From Hymenobacter glacieicola (GTDB taxonomy: Bacteria; Bacteroidota; Bacteroidia; Cytophagales; Hymenobacteraceae), in the NCBI RefSeq assembly GCF_014640315.1, contig NZ_BMGS01000009.1, positions 62,001 to 126,000 on the forward strand: a DNA stretch of 64,000 nucleotides, read 5' to 3'. Within the stretch, counting starts at the first letter, position 1. The number at the start of each line of letters is the position of its first letter. Positions 1 to 8,362 of this stretch are shown piece after piece. Both the position numbers and the translations under genes were made by a program. Below the pieces are notes generated by a model. That model had not been told where the DNA came from and ran no database searches. It saw nothing but the letters and a program-made list of their open reading frames with translations.

Positions 1-86
1 GTCAGGTTGCGGCAGGCTGGCACAAGAAGTGCAGCACCGGGCTCACCGTCTTACTTCAAGTAAACCTTTCAACCAAAACGTACAAT
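1..86. other. groES upstream region
   Basis: There is no complete gene here. A plus-strand frame is open from base 1 to a TAA at 61-63 (20 codons) and could be the tail of an upstream gene, but it is too short to assign. No CIRCE-like heat-shock operator and no clear TAnnTTTG promoter is visible, so the groESL promoter probably lies outside the window or is atypical. Confidence 0.3.
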
Positions 87-377
87 ATGTCGCTTAGCAT
101 CAAACCGCTGGCTGACCGCGTTATCATCGCGCCGGCCGCTGCCGAGGAAAAAACCAAATCGGGCATCATCATTCCCGACACGGCCAAGGAGAAACCCCAG
201 CGTGGCGAAGTAGTTGCCGTAGGCGAAGGCAAGGTGGCCGACAACGGCACCACCATTAAGCCCCAGGTACAAGCTGGTGACCAAGTGCTGTACGGCAAAT
301 ACGCCGGCACCGAAATCACCGTGGATGGTCAGGACTACCTCATCATGAAGGAGTCGGACATCTTCGCCGTACTGTAA
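87..377 (+). CDS. groES: Co-chaperonin GroES (Cpn10)
   Basis: This 96-residue protein has the normal Cpn10 length. It caps the GroEL barrel in the cytoplasm and closes the folding chamber. The N-terminal motif IKPLADRVII, the mobile-loop region EEKTKSGIIIPD and the C-terminal end with YLIMKESDIFAVL are typical. It lies 40 bases upstream of groEL on the same strand, the usual groESL operon. The ATG at 87 is the only start that fits the family N-terminus. Confidence 0.98.
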   Translation: MSLSIKPLADRVIIAPAAAEEKTKSGIIIPDTAKEKPQRGEVVAVGEGKVADNGTTIKPQVQAGDQVLYGKYAGTEITVDGQDYLIMKESDIFAVL

Positions 378-417
378 GCTTTTCCTTCCTCTCTGATTCC
401 AAACATCCGAAACCAAG

Positions 418-2055
418 ATGGCTAAGAACATCCAATTCGATACCGAAGGTCGCGACAAGCTGAAGCGCGGCGTTGACAAACTAGCAAACGCAGTAAAGGT
501 AACCTTGGGGCCCAAAGGCCGCAACGTGGTTATCGACAAGAAATTTGGCGCCCCGAGCATCACCAAAGATGGTGTGACGGTAGCCAAAGAAATCGAGCTG
601 TCGGACCCCGTTGAGAACATGGGCGCCCAGCTGGTAAAGGAAGTAGCTTCCAAAACCGCCGATCAGGCCGGTGACGGCACGACTACCGCTACGGTTCTGG
701 CCCAGGCTATCTACGCCGCTGGCTCGAAGAACGTGGCCGCTGGTGCCAACCCCATGGACCTGAAGCGTGGTATCGACAAGGCTGTGCTGGCTGTAGTTGC
801 CAACCTGAAAGCTCAGTCCAAGAAGATTGAAAACTCGTCAGAAATTGCTCAGGTAGGCGCTATTTCAGCCAACAACGACATGGAAATCGGCAAAATGATT
901 GCCGACGCTATGGATAAAGTAGGCAAAGAAGGCGTTATTACCGTGGAAGAAGCGCGTGGCACGGAAACCGAAGTAAAAACGGTGGAAGGCATGCAGTTCG
1001 ACCGGGGCTACCTCTCCCCTTACTTCGTGACCAACCCGGAGAAAATGGAGGCGGAGTTCGACAACCCCTACATCCTCATCTACGACAAGAAGGTGAGCAC
1101 CATGAAGGAGTTGCTGCCCGTACTAGAGCAGGTTGTTCAGACGGGTAAACCCCTGGTTATCATCTCGGAAGATGTAGACGGCGAGGCGCTGGCTACGCTG
1201 GTAGTAAACAAGCTGCGTGGGTCGCTGAAGATTGCCGCCGTGAAAGCCCCTGGCTTCGGCGACCGTCGTAAGGCGATGCTGGAAGACATTGCTGTCCTGA
1301 CGGGCGGAACGGTTATTTCGGAAGAGCGTGGCTACAAGCTGGACAGCGCCACCCTGGAGTACCTGGGTCAGGCGGAGAAAGTTATCATCGACAAAGACAA
1401 CACGACCATTGTAAATGGCCGGGGCGAGAAAGACGGTATCACCAGCCGCGTAAACGAAATCAAAGCCCAAATCGGCACCACAACTTCTGACTACGACAAG
1501 GAAAAGCTGCAGGAGCGTTTGGCTAAGCTGTCGGGCGGTGTGGCTATCCTCTACATCGGTGCTAGCACTGAGGTAGAAATGAAGGAGAAGAAGGACCGCG
1601 TGGACGATGCCCTGCACGCTACCCGCGCCGCCGTTGAGGAAGGCGTGGTGCCTGGTGGCGGTGTTGCCCTGGTGCGCGCCCTGGATGCTCTGGAAGGCGT
1701 TGACACCCTGAACGGTGACGAGCGCACTGGTGTAAACATCATCCGTACGGCTATTGAAGCTCCCTTGCGTACTATCGTAGCTAACGCCGGTGGTGAGGGT
1801 TCGGTAGTAGTGCAGAAAGTGCGTGAAGGTTCCGGCGACTACGGCTACAACGCCCGCGAGGACCGCTACGAAAACCTGATGGCCGCTGGTATCCTTGACC
1901 CAACCAAGGTAACCCGCTTGGCCCTGGAGAATGCTGCTTCCATTGCTGGCCTGCTCCTGACCACCGAGTGCGTAATTTCCGACGAACCGGAAGACGACAA
2001 AGGTGGCGCTGGTGCTCCTGGCAACGCCATGGGTGGCATGGGCGGCATGATGTAA
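418..2055 (+). CDS. groEL: Chaperonin GroEL (Cpn60)
   Basis: This 545-residue protein has standard GroEL length and forms the double-ring ATP-driven folding machine with GroES. The N-terminus begins MAKNIQFDTEGR, the ATP-binding segment contains VTLGPKGRNVV and DGTTTATVLAQ, and the C-terminus has the flexible GGM tail (NAMGGMGGMM). It is cotranscribed with groES. Its TAA stop codon (2053-2055) is also the first three bases of a dispersed repeat (2053-2093), and a strong terminator follows at 2105. Confidence 0.99.
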   Translation: MAKNIQFDTEGRDKLKRGVDKLANAVKVTLGPKGRNVVIDKKFGAPSITKDGVTVAKEIELSDPVENMGAQLVKEVASKTADQAGDGTTTATVLAQAIYAAGSKNVAAGANPMDLKRGIDKAVLAVVANLKAQSKKIENSSEIAQVGAISANNDMEIGKMIADAMDKVGKEGVITVEEARGTETEVKTVEGMQFDRGYLSPYFVTNPEKMEAEFDNPYILIYDKKVSTMKELLPVLEQVVQTGKPLVIISEDVDGEALATLVVNKLRGSLKIAAVKAPGFGDRRKAMLEDIAVLTGGTVISEERGYKLDSATLEYLGQAEKVIIDKDNTTIVNGRGEKDGITSRVNEIKAQIGTTTSDYDKEKLQERLAKLSGGVAILYIGASTEVEMKEKKDRVDDALHATRAAVEEGVVPGGGVALVRALDALEGVDTLNGDERTGVNIIRTAIEAPLRTIVANAGGEGSVVVQKVREGSGDYGYNAREDRYENLMAAGILDPTKVTRLALENAASIAGLLLTTECVISDEPEDDKGGAGAPGNAMGGMGGMM

Positions 2056-2093
2056 TCACGGATTGAGACGGATTTTTCGGATTACACGGATTC
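2053..2093 (+). repeat. Dispersed repeat, copy A (solo), starting at the groEL stop codon
   Basis: The sequence starts TAATCACGGATTGAGACGG and ends CGGATTACACGGATTC. It matches the repeats at 57581-57628 and 58103-58151 over about 41 bases with two differences from copy B. Its first three bases are the groEL TAA stop. No GxxExxY gene accompanies this copy. Confidence 0.85.
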
Positions 2094-2104
2094 CGCTCTC
2101 TTTA

Positions 2105-2146
2105 ACAAAACGCCCCGCTGGACTTTGGTCCGGTGGGGCGTTTTGT
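2105..2146 (+). terminator. Intrinsic terminator of groESL
   Basis: Inverted repeat ACAAAACGCCCC / GGGGCGTTTTGT with an 18-base centre, followed by a T-rich end. It lies 50 bases after the groEL stop. Confidence 0.8.
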
Positions 2147-2280
2147 GTTACTCCGGCGCAAGGCTTACTCCTTTGCTGTATTCTGCGAGCGTCTCGTCTC
2201 TGTGCGGAGGCAGATCTATAGACTGCAGTGCGCAGGTGTTGCATTCTTAAGTTACGAAACAGGAATCAGCTATATGCCCA

Positions 2281-2318
2281 TAAAAATGCCCCCGTCTATT
2301 ACGACGGGGGCATTTTTA
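2281..2318. terminator. Bidirectional-type terminator downstream of the POT transporter gene
   Basis: A perfect 16-bp inverted repeat (TAAAAATGCCCCCGTC and its complement) with a 6-base loop and A/T tracts on both sides. It lies just beyond the stop of the minus-strand transporter gene, and could also stop any groESL read-through. Confidence 0.85.
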
Positions 2319-2339
2319 TGGTCTCAAACTACAGTGACG

Positions 2340-4073
2340 CTAGGCCGTTGCTGGCTCCTGCATCATCGTGAAAAGGCGCTTGTAGATAACGAACAGGATA
2401 AGGGAAGCTACGGCCGACAGGCCCACGAAAATCATGAAGAAGTCGTAGAGGCTGGTAATCTGGAAACCCAGGAAGGTAGGCCAGTGAGCGGTAAGCTCCA
2501 GGCTGTTGAGCTTGGCTGTTACGTCGGCGGTGGCTTGGGTAGTACCGTTCAGGATACCCGGCAGGTTGATGCCCTCCTTGGCGGCCTTGGCAAACTCGCC
2601 GGGGCCGGGAGGATACAGACCCGACAGCACGCCGGCCAGCTTATTGCCGGCTGCCGTAGCCAGGAACCACACCGCCATGAGCAGGGAAGCAAAGCGGGCC
2701 GGGGCCAGCTTGTTTACCAGTGCCAGCCCGATGGGCGAGAGACACAGCTCGGCGAACGTATGCACCATGTACATGGTAATCAGCCAGAACATGCTCACTT
2801 TGGTGCTGGCATCTACGCCCTTCACGCCAAAAGCAATAATGAGGTAGCCTACAGCCATCAGCATCAGGCTAATGGCCATTTTCAGGGGCGAAGAGGGCTC
2901 CAGGCGCCGTTTGCCCAGCCACGTCCAGAGCACGGCGAAGATGGGAGCAAAGATGATGATAAACAGGGCGTTGGCCGACTGGAAGTAGGAAGCCGGCACC
3001 ACGGTAGAGCCAAAGGTCCGGTCCGTTTGCTCGTCGGCGAAGAACGTAAGCGAGGCACCAGCCTGCTCAAACGTGCCCCAGAAGAAAATTACGAAAAAGC
3101 TAAGAATGAAAATCACGTAGATTTTCTGTTTTTCGCGGGCGGTAAGCGTGGGGTCGGTCAGGATGGTGACGGGGGCCACAATCATGGCCGAAAACACCAG
3201 AGCGCCAATCCAGTCCCGGTCCATCAGCCAGGCAATGGCGGCGTACACCACGGCAAACAAGCCAATGAGCATGGGAAGCTTGCTAGCGAAGCTTTTGGTA
3301 GGCTGGGCAATGGTTTCGGTGCGGACCGGGGCGTCAGTCTGAGTGGGCACTACGGGCGAGTGCTCCACGGTGCGCTCGGGCCGCGCGCCCAGTGGGCTAC
3401 CCTCGGCCGTTACGACGTACTTGTTTTTCAGCAACTCAAACGTGAGGCTGCCGATGAGCATGCCAATGCCGGCCGCCAGGAAGCCCCACTTAAAGTCGGC
3501 CGGGTTGCCCGTGTCGCCGAGTGTACCGCAGACCAAGGGCGAAAAGAACGCGCCCAAGTTGATGCCCATGTAAAAAATGGTGTAAGCTGCATCAATGCGC
3601 GAGTCGCCCTTGGGGTAGAGCGAGCCAACCATAGAGGAAATGTTGGGCTTAAAGAAGCCATTGCCGAAGATCAGGCAGCCCAGCCCCAGAAAGAAGAGTA
3701 GCAACTGCGCCGAAGGCACCTCCGTTTGGCCAGCAGCGTACATCGAAGCAGAAAAAAACAAGCTGAACTGGCCAGCTGCCATCAACAGCCCCCCTACCAG
3801 AATGGAGCGGCGGTTGCCCCAATAACGGTCGGCCATGTAGCCCCCTAGCAGCGGGGTCAGGTACACGAGCGAGGTATAGTTGCCGTAAATAAGCGACGAC
3901 ATCTCCTTGTTCATCAGGAGGGCCTTGAGCATGTACAGCGACAACAGGGCCCGCATACCGTAGTAGCTGAACCGCTCCCACATTTCGGTGGCGAAGAGCA
4001 CATAGAGGCCCTTCGGGTGGCTGGTTTGGGCAGCCTGCATGGGCTGGTCCTGCACAGCAGAGGTCGTTTGCAT
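2340..4073 (-). CDS. POT/PTR-family proton-dependent oligopeptide transporter
   Basis: This 577-residue inner-membrane MFS protein probably imports di- and tripeptides with protons. Family motifs seen are ATEMWERFSYYGMRALL (the ExxERFxYYG helix-1 motif), GGYMADRYWGNRRSIL (loop 2-3) and FYMGINLGAFFSP (the FYxxIN signature). A central hydrophilic loop around residues 225-255 separates the two halves. Many hydrophobic segments are consistent with 12-14 helices. It is transcribed divergently from pckA, and a TAACG palindrome lies in the shared upstream region. Substrate range cannot be read from the sequence. The long plus-strand frame opposite this gene is a GC-codon shadow. Confidence 0.93.
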   Translation of the reverse strand: MQTTSAVQDQPMQAAQTSHPKGLYVLFATEMWERFSYYGMRALLSLYMLKALLMNKEMSSLIYGNYTSLVYLTPLLGGYMADRYWGNRRSILVGGLLMAAGQFSLFFSASMYAAGQTEVPSAQLLLFFLGLGCLIFGNGFFKPNISSMVGSLYPKGDSRIDAAYTIFYMGINLGAFFSPLVCGTLGDTGNPADFKWGFLAAGIGMLIGSLTFELLKNKYVVTAEGSPLGARPERTVEHSPVVPTQTDAPVRTETIAQPTKSFASKLPMLIGLFAVVYAAIAWLMDRDWIGALVFSAMIVAPVTILTDPTLTAREKQKIYVIFILSFFVIFFWGTFEQAGASLTFFADEQTDRTFGSTVVPASYFQSANALFIIIFAPIFAVLWTWLGKRRLEPSSPLKMAISLMLMAVGYLIIAFGVKGVDASTKVSMFWLITMYMVHTFAELCLSPIGLALVNKLAPARFASLLMAVWFLATAAGNKLAGVLSGLYPPGPGEFAKAAKEGINLPGILNGTTQATADVTAKLNSLELTAHWPTFLGFQITSLYDFFMIFVGLSAVASLILFVIYKRLFTMMQEPATA

Positions 4074-4158
4074 GAAAGGTGAAGGAAAAGAAGTGAGGAG
4101 GAAACACTCGCGGCTGCAACCGCAGGGCCGGTTGGTAAAGCTACAAAAGATTATTAAC

Positions 4159-4182
4159 CCTAACGTACTAACGCTCGTTAGG
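4159..4182. promoter_or_regulatory. Candidate operator palindrome between the POT gene and pckA
   Basis: CTAACGCTCGTTAG at 4168-4181 is a perfect 14-bp palindrome. An additional TAACG half-site at 4161-4165 also pairs with the downstream CGTTA. It lies about 95 bases upstream of the transporter start, near where a -33 element would be for an AT-rich -7-like sequence (minus-strand TAATCTTTTG). The length and symmetry suit a dimeric repressor such as a TetR-type protein. The regulator is unknown. Confidence 0.4.
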
Positions 4183-4268
4183 CCAAAAGCAACGCCCGGC
4201 TAACATGCGCCAACAGCGAATTTTCGCTCTTTTTTCGGCAAACACAGTACTACAGTCGGGTTTTTGTC

Positions 4269-4276
4269 TATTTTTG
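4269..4276 (+). promoter_or_regulatory. -7 promoter element of pckA
   Basis: TATTTTTG matches the Bacteroidota -7 consensus TAnnTTTG about 50 bases before the pckA ATG. No convincing -33 TTG is seen. Confidence 0.5.
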
Positions 4277-4326
4277 TTCTTTAATTCCCCCCATTTCCCA
4301 CCCACCCAACCCCCGTTTTCGGCCCT

Positions 4327-5940
4327 ATGATGGACTCCGCCGCCAACGCCCGCCTTGCCCCCCTGGGCATTTCCCGCGCCACCCAGGTTCACCTCAATCT
4401 TACCCCCGCTGAACTGGTGGAAGAAGCCCTCCGCCGGGGCGAAGGCACCCTTACCGACACCGGCGCCCTGATGGCCGACACCGGCGCCTTCACGGGCCGC
4501 TCCCCCAAGGACCGGTTCGTGGTGCGCGATGCCAACACCCAGGACAGCGTATGGTGGGGCGACATTAACATCCCCTTTGACGCCGACAAGTTTGACCAGC
4601 TCCACCAGAAAATGGTGCAGTACCTGGAAGACAAGGAAATTTACGTGCGTGACGCCTATGCCGGCGCCAACCCTGCGTACGAGCTGAAACTGCGGGTAGT
4701 AAACGAATTGGCCTGGCACAACCTGTTCTGCTACAACATGTTCCTGCGCCCTGCTGAGGGCGCCGACACCAGCTGGACCCCGGATTTCAGCATCATCTGC
4801 GCCCCCGGTTTTGAGGCCGATCCGGCCGTGGACGGCACCCGCCAGAAAAATTTCGCTATTCTGAACTTCACCAAAAAGATGATTCTGATAGGGGGTACGG
4901 GTTACGCTGGCGAAATGAAGAAAGGCATCTTCGGGGTGCTCAACTACCTGCTGCCCCACGAGCGCGAAACCCTGCCCATGCACTGCTCCGCTAACGTGGG
5001 CAAAGACGGCGACACGGCCATTTTCTTCGGCCTTTCGGGCACGGGCAAAACCACCCTCTCGGCTGACCCCAACCGCGGCCTTATCGGCGACGATGAGCAC
5101 GGGTGGACTCCAGACGCGGGCATTTTCAACTTCGAAGGCGGCTGCTACGCCAAGGTTATTGACCTGAGTGCCGAGAAGGAGCCCGAAATCTGGAATGCCA
5201 TTAAGTTCGGTTCCATTGTAGAGAATACGCGTTTCGTGCCCGGCACCCACACGGTAGACTACGCCAACAAATCGGTGACGGAAAACACGCGGACGGCCTA
5301 CCCCATCAACTACATTCCGAATGCCATTGAGCCCTCCGTGGCCGATGCACCCAAGAACATTTTCTTCCTGACGGCCGATGCCTTCGGGGTGCTGCCTCCC
5401 ATCAGCAAGCTGGACAAGAGCCGCGCCATGTACCACTTCATGTCGGGTTACACGGCCAAGGTAGCGGGTACGGAAATGGGCATCACGGAGCCCCAGACGA
5501 CATTTTCGGCCTGCTTTGGCGCGGTATTCCTGCCCCTGCACCCCACGAAATACGCTGAGATGCTGGGCAAGAAAATGGACGAGAACGAGGTGAACGTGTG
5601 GCTGGTGAACACCGGCTGGACGGGCGGCTCCTACGGGGTAGGCTCGCGCATGAAGCTGAGCTACACCCGCGCCATGATTACGGCGGCCCTCAACGGGGAC
5701 CTGGACGAGGTAGCATTCCACAAGCACCCGGTTTTTGGGGTGGAAATGCCCGTTTCCGTGCCCGGTGTGCCCGCCGAAATTCTCGACCCGCGCGACACCT
5801 GGACCGACAAGGAGGACTACGACCGTACGGCGTCCGACTTGGCCCTAAAGTTTGTAGCCAACTTCAAAAAGTACGCTGACTACGCCAACGAGGAAATCCT
5901 GGCTGGCGCACCCAAAGCGGAAGTTGCTGCCAGCGTATAG
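4327..5940 (+). CDS. pckA: Phosphoenolpyruvate carboxykinase (ATP)
   Basis: This 537-residue enzyme has the usual length of ATP-type PEPCK. It converts oxaloacetate and ATP to PEP, CO2 and ADP, the entry step of gluconeogenesis. The P-loop GLSGTGKTTLSADPNR and the following metal/nucleotide motif LIGDDEHGW are intact, as is the substrate region TGRSPKDRFVV near residue 60. Two adjacent ATGs (4327 and 4330) are possible starts. A -7 element lies at 4269 and a strong terminator at 5964. The neighbouring peptide transporter fits growth on peptides or amino acids, where gluconeogenesis is required (inference). Confidence 0.97.
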   Translation: MMDSAANARLAPLGISRATQVHLNLTPAELVEEALRRGEGTLTDTGALMADTGAFTGRSPKDRFVVRDANTQDSVWWGDINIPFDADKFDQLHQKMVQYLEDKEIYVRDAYAGANPAYELKLRVVNELAWHNLFCYNMFLRPAEGADTSWTPDFSIICAPGFEADPAVDGTRQKNFAILNFTKKMILIGGTGYAGEMKKGIFGVLNYLLPHERETLPMHCSANVGKDGDTAIFFGLSGTGKTTLSADPNRGLIGDDEHGWTPDAGIFNFEGGCYAKVIDLSAEKEPEIWNAIKFGSIVENTRFVPGTHTVDYANKSVTENTRTAYPINYIPNAIEPSVADAPKNIFFLTADAFGVLPPISKLDKSRAMYHFMSGYTAKVAGTEMGITEPQTTFSACFGAVFLPLHPTKYAEMLGKKMDENEVNVWLVNTGWTGGSYGVGSRMKLSYTRAMITAALNGDLDEVAFHKHPVFGVEMPVSVPGVPAEILDPRDTWTDKEDYDRTASDLALKFVANFKKYADYANEEILAGAPKAEVAASV

Positions 5941-5963
5941 CGGGTAGCCGCATAAAGTAGTAG

Positions 5964-5998
5964 CAAGGCCCGGGTAACGTTGCGTTACCCGGGCCTTG
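5964..5998 (+). terminator. Terminator of pckA
   Basis: A perfect 16-bp inverted repeat CAAGGCCCGGGTAACG and its complement, with a 3-base loop, ending in a short T run. Confidence 0.85.
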
Positions 5999-6153
5999 TT
6001 TGTGTATCGACGTTCCGTTAAGTGAATGCTCCAGCTACTAAGTTTTGCCGAATTCGTCTTGGTGCTTACACGTGCTACACATTAGGCAAGGCAGGAATTC
6101 CCGTCTGGAAGCAAGTTTACGCGGAATAGTACCAAAGTCCTTTGCAAACGCGC

Positions 6154-6161
6154 TACTTTTG
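6154..6161 (+). promoter_or_regulatory. -7 promoter element of the S1/P1 nuclease gene
   Basis: TACTTTTG is a perfect TAnnTTTG match 30 bases upstream of the ATG at 6191. The -33 element is not obvious. Confidence 0.55.
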
Positions 6162-6190
6162 CGTTTACACACCCTTTTTCCTCTACTTGT

Positions 6191-6976
6191 ATGCGTAAGC
6201 GCTTTCTTCCGCTGCTCTTGTGCCTGTTGTCGCCACTCACCCTGTGGGCTTGGGGCGTTGATGGGCACCGCGCCGTGGGCAAAATTGCCGAAAACCATCT
6301 TTCTCGTAAAGCCCGTCGGGAGGTGCAGCGCCTGCTGGGCACGGAAACGCTACCGCTGGTCAGCACCTGGCCCGATGAGATACGCTACTACCCGGAGTTT
6401 AAGGAAACGGCACCCTGGCACTACGTCAACACGCCCTCGGGCCTACCCCACGACCAGTACGTACAAGCCATAAAGTCGCAGACCACGGCCAACGCCTACA
6501 GTGCCTTGGAAGCGCAGCTACGCATTTTGGCCGATGCCAACAAAACCAAAGAGGAGCGGGCGGCCGCGCTTAAGTTTGTAGTGCACTTGGTTGGCGATGT
6601 GCACCAGCCCATGCACACGGGCCATGCCGAGGACAAGGGCGGCAACGACATTAAGCTCAAGTATCGGGGCAAAGACACGAACCTGCACAGCCTCTGGGAC
6701 AGCGGCCTGCTTGACTACCAAGGCCTAACCTACACCGAAATGGCCCAGCAATATGACCACAAGCTGCGCAACCGGCAAGTTCGGCAGTTGCAGGCCTCCA
6801 CTCCCGACCAGTGGCTGTGGGAGTCGTACCAGGAGTCGGAGAAGCTCTACCAGGAAACCCCCGCCGGCACCGACGTGGACTACAAGTACTACCCCGCCCA
6901 CGCCGATTTAATGAAGAAGCGTATTGTGGAAGCAGGTATCCGCCTGGCCGGATTGCTGAACGAGACGCTGGGCTAA
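6191..6976 (+). CDS. Secreted S1/P1-type nuclease
   Basis: This 261-residue zinc-dependent phosphodiesterase is predicted to be exported and to cut single-stranded RNA and DNA, probably for nutrient scavenging. A signal peptide (MRKRFLPLLLCLLSPLTLWA) is followed by the mature N-terminal WGVDGHRAVG, whose Trp and His are zinc ligands in the family. The second metal motif HLVGDVHQPMHTG lies around residue 135, and later His and Asp residues (for example LHSLWDSGLL) complete the trinuclear site. Length matches bacterial members. It is a single-gene unit with its own promoter and a shared terminator. Confidence 0.93.
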   Translation: MRKRFLPLLLCLLSPLTLWAWGVDGHRAVGKIAENHLSRKARREVQRLLGTETLPLVSTWPDEIRYYPEFKETAPWHYVNTPSGLPHDQYVQAIKSQTTANAYSALEAQLRILADANKTKEERAAALKFVVHLVGDVHQPMHTGHAEDKGGNDIKLKYRGKDTNLHSLWDSGLLDYQGLTYTEMAQQYDHKLRNRQVRQLQASTPDQWLWESYQESEKLYQETPAGTDVDYKYYPAHADLMKKRIVEAGIRLAGLLNETLG

Positions 6977-6996
6977 GCCCCTTCTATACAGCACAT

Positions 6997-7050
6997 AACA
7001 AAGCAGAAGTCCCTGACTGCCAGTTGGCGGCCAGGGACTTCTGCTTTGTT
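6997..7050. terminator. Bidirectional terminator between convergent genes
   Basis: A perfect 19-bp inverted repeat beginning AACAAAGCAGAAGTCCCTG, with a 16-base centre that has its own small hairpin. It separates the convergent nuclease and SDR genes. Confidence 0.8.
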
Positions 7051-7063
7051 AGGGTTGTTAGGG

Positions 7064-8140
7064 TTAGCTGTCGTGAAAGGCAATGCCGCGGATTTCGGAG
7101 TCGCTCGAGCTTGAGCTGCTACCGTTCCGCTTGCCTTTGGTACCCAACCAAGCGGCCAGCGCCACCCCTGCTCCTACCAGCACGGCCGTGCGCAGGGCCG
7201 GGCTGCCCGCCGTAGCTGCCTCCGTATAGTAACTGGTTTCGCGGGTGTGACCGGGGTAGTTGCCGCGTTCTTCGAGGGAGCCCATGGGCCGGTCGAGGGC
7301 ATTTTGCTGGAGGGGACGCGGAGCGTAATCGGCCTTCTCCTGCTTGGAGAAGGACTTTTCCATGAACTTATCGAGCAGGGCGGGCGTCCAGCGCTCCATG
7401 CCAATCATGGCCTTGCCTCCCCCCCCCACTACCACCGAGCGCTCCGGGGTAGCAGCGCAGTGCAGAATGGCGCGGGCTACGGTTTCGGGCGCGTAGGCGG
7501 GCGGCGCGTGCTTGGCTTCCCGCTCCATGTAGTTCTTGGAGTGAATCGGATACGGAGTGTCAATGGCTGCGGGCTGAATCAGGGTTACCGAAATCGGGGC
7601 GCCGTCCATTTCCAGCTCCATGCGCAGGCCATCGGTGAAGCCTTTCACGGCGTGCTTGCTGGCGCTGTACATGGTTTGCAGAATAGCGGTAATATCGGAG
7701 AGGATGCTGCCCACGTTGATAATGGCGCCGCCCTTGGCTTTCAGATGCTTAGCCGCTTCCAGGGAGCCGTGCACCAAGCCCCAGAAGTTGACCTCGAACA
7801 GCTGCCGCATGTCCTGGATGGGCACCTCCTCAATTTTGCCATAAATAGATACACCGGCGTTGTTGACCCAAGTATCAAAGCCTCCGTAGGTGTAGGAAGC
7901 CTCGTAGGCCAGGCGCTGCACATCTTCGGGCTTGCTCATATCCGCTACCACGTAGGTGGCATGGCCGCCGGCTTGGTTGATTTCCTCGGTCAGCTGGCGC
8001 AGGGCCGCCTCGCTGCGAGCCGCCAGCACCAGCTTAGCGCCGGCCTTGGCCGCCATGCGAGCCGTTACCAGCCCAATGCCGCTGGAAGCGCCGGTAATAA
8101 CGATGGTCTGGTCCTTGAGTTTTTTAAGTTTAACTGTCAT
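7064..8140 (-). CDS. SDR-family oxidoreductase with C-terminal membrane tail
   Basis: This 358-residue protein has a classical short-chain dehydrogenase domain in the first ~250 residues. The NAD(P) motif is TGASSGIG, NNAGVSIYG is the NNAG motif, and YSASK is the catalytic YxxxK. A C-terminal extension of about 100 residues contains a hydrophobic segment (LVGAGVALAAWLG) and a Ser-rich end, so the enzyme may be tethered to the membrane. This tail is longer than in most SDRs. The substrate is unknown. It is divergent from rsmE. Confidence 0.88.
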   Translation of the reverse strand: MTVKLKKLKDQTIVITGASSGIGLVTARMAAKAGAKLVLAARSEAALRQLTEEINQAGGHATYVVADMSKPEDVQRLAYEASYTYGGFDTWVNNAGVSIYGKIEEVPIQDMRQLFEVNFWGLVHGSLEAAKHLKAKGGAIINVGSILSDITAILQTMYSASKHAVKGFTDGLRMELEMDGAPISVTLIQPAAIDTPYPIHSKNYMEREAKHAPPAYAPETVARAILHCAATPERSVVVGGGGKAMIGMERWTPALLDKFMEKSFSKQEKADYAPRPLQQNALDRPMGSLEERGNYPGHTRETSYYTEAATAGSPALRTAVLVGAGVALAAWLGTKGKRNGSSSSSSDSEIRGIAFHDS

Positions 8141-8350
8141 CCTGGGTATCTGATTTAGAGGTAAGGGAATAGCTACAGTACGCGGACGGTAGGCGCAGGA
8201 TCAGCGCAGCTGACTTAAAATTTTGGCTTTTCCGGGTTTACTGTGGCGCGTGCCCGGCGCCGCGTAACAGCTGCAACCCAACGCTCCCACTCGCCTTTCC
8301 GTATCCTATTCAGGGCGTGTTCAGGGCGTGCCAGGCTACCGGTTTCGGCG

Positions 8351-8358
8351 TAGCTTTG
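8351..8358 (+). promoter_or_regulatory. -7 element placed immediately before the rsmE start codon
   Basis: TAGCTTTG matches TAnnTTTG and ends 4 bases before the ATG at 8363. Transcription would begin about at the start codon, implying a leaderless mRNA. No clear -33 TTG is seen. Confidence 0.5.
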
Positions 8359-8362
8359 CCCC

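Noticed and set aside
1..63. C-terminal end of an upstream gene (possibly secG)
   Set aside because: Only 20 codons without recognisable motif; cannot be supported.
2133..3701. Long plus-strand reading frame opposite the POT transporter gene
   Set aside because: GC-rich codon shadow of the real gene; low-complexity translation without known motifs.
4168..5727. Long minus-strand reading frame opposite pckA
   Set aside because: Antisense shadow of a highly conserved gene; the translation is rich in Gly/Val/His and has no domain.
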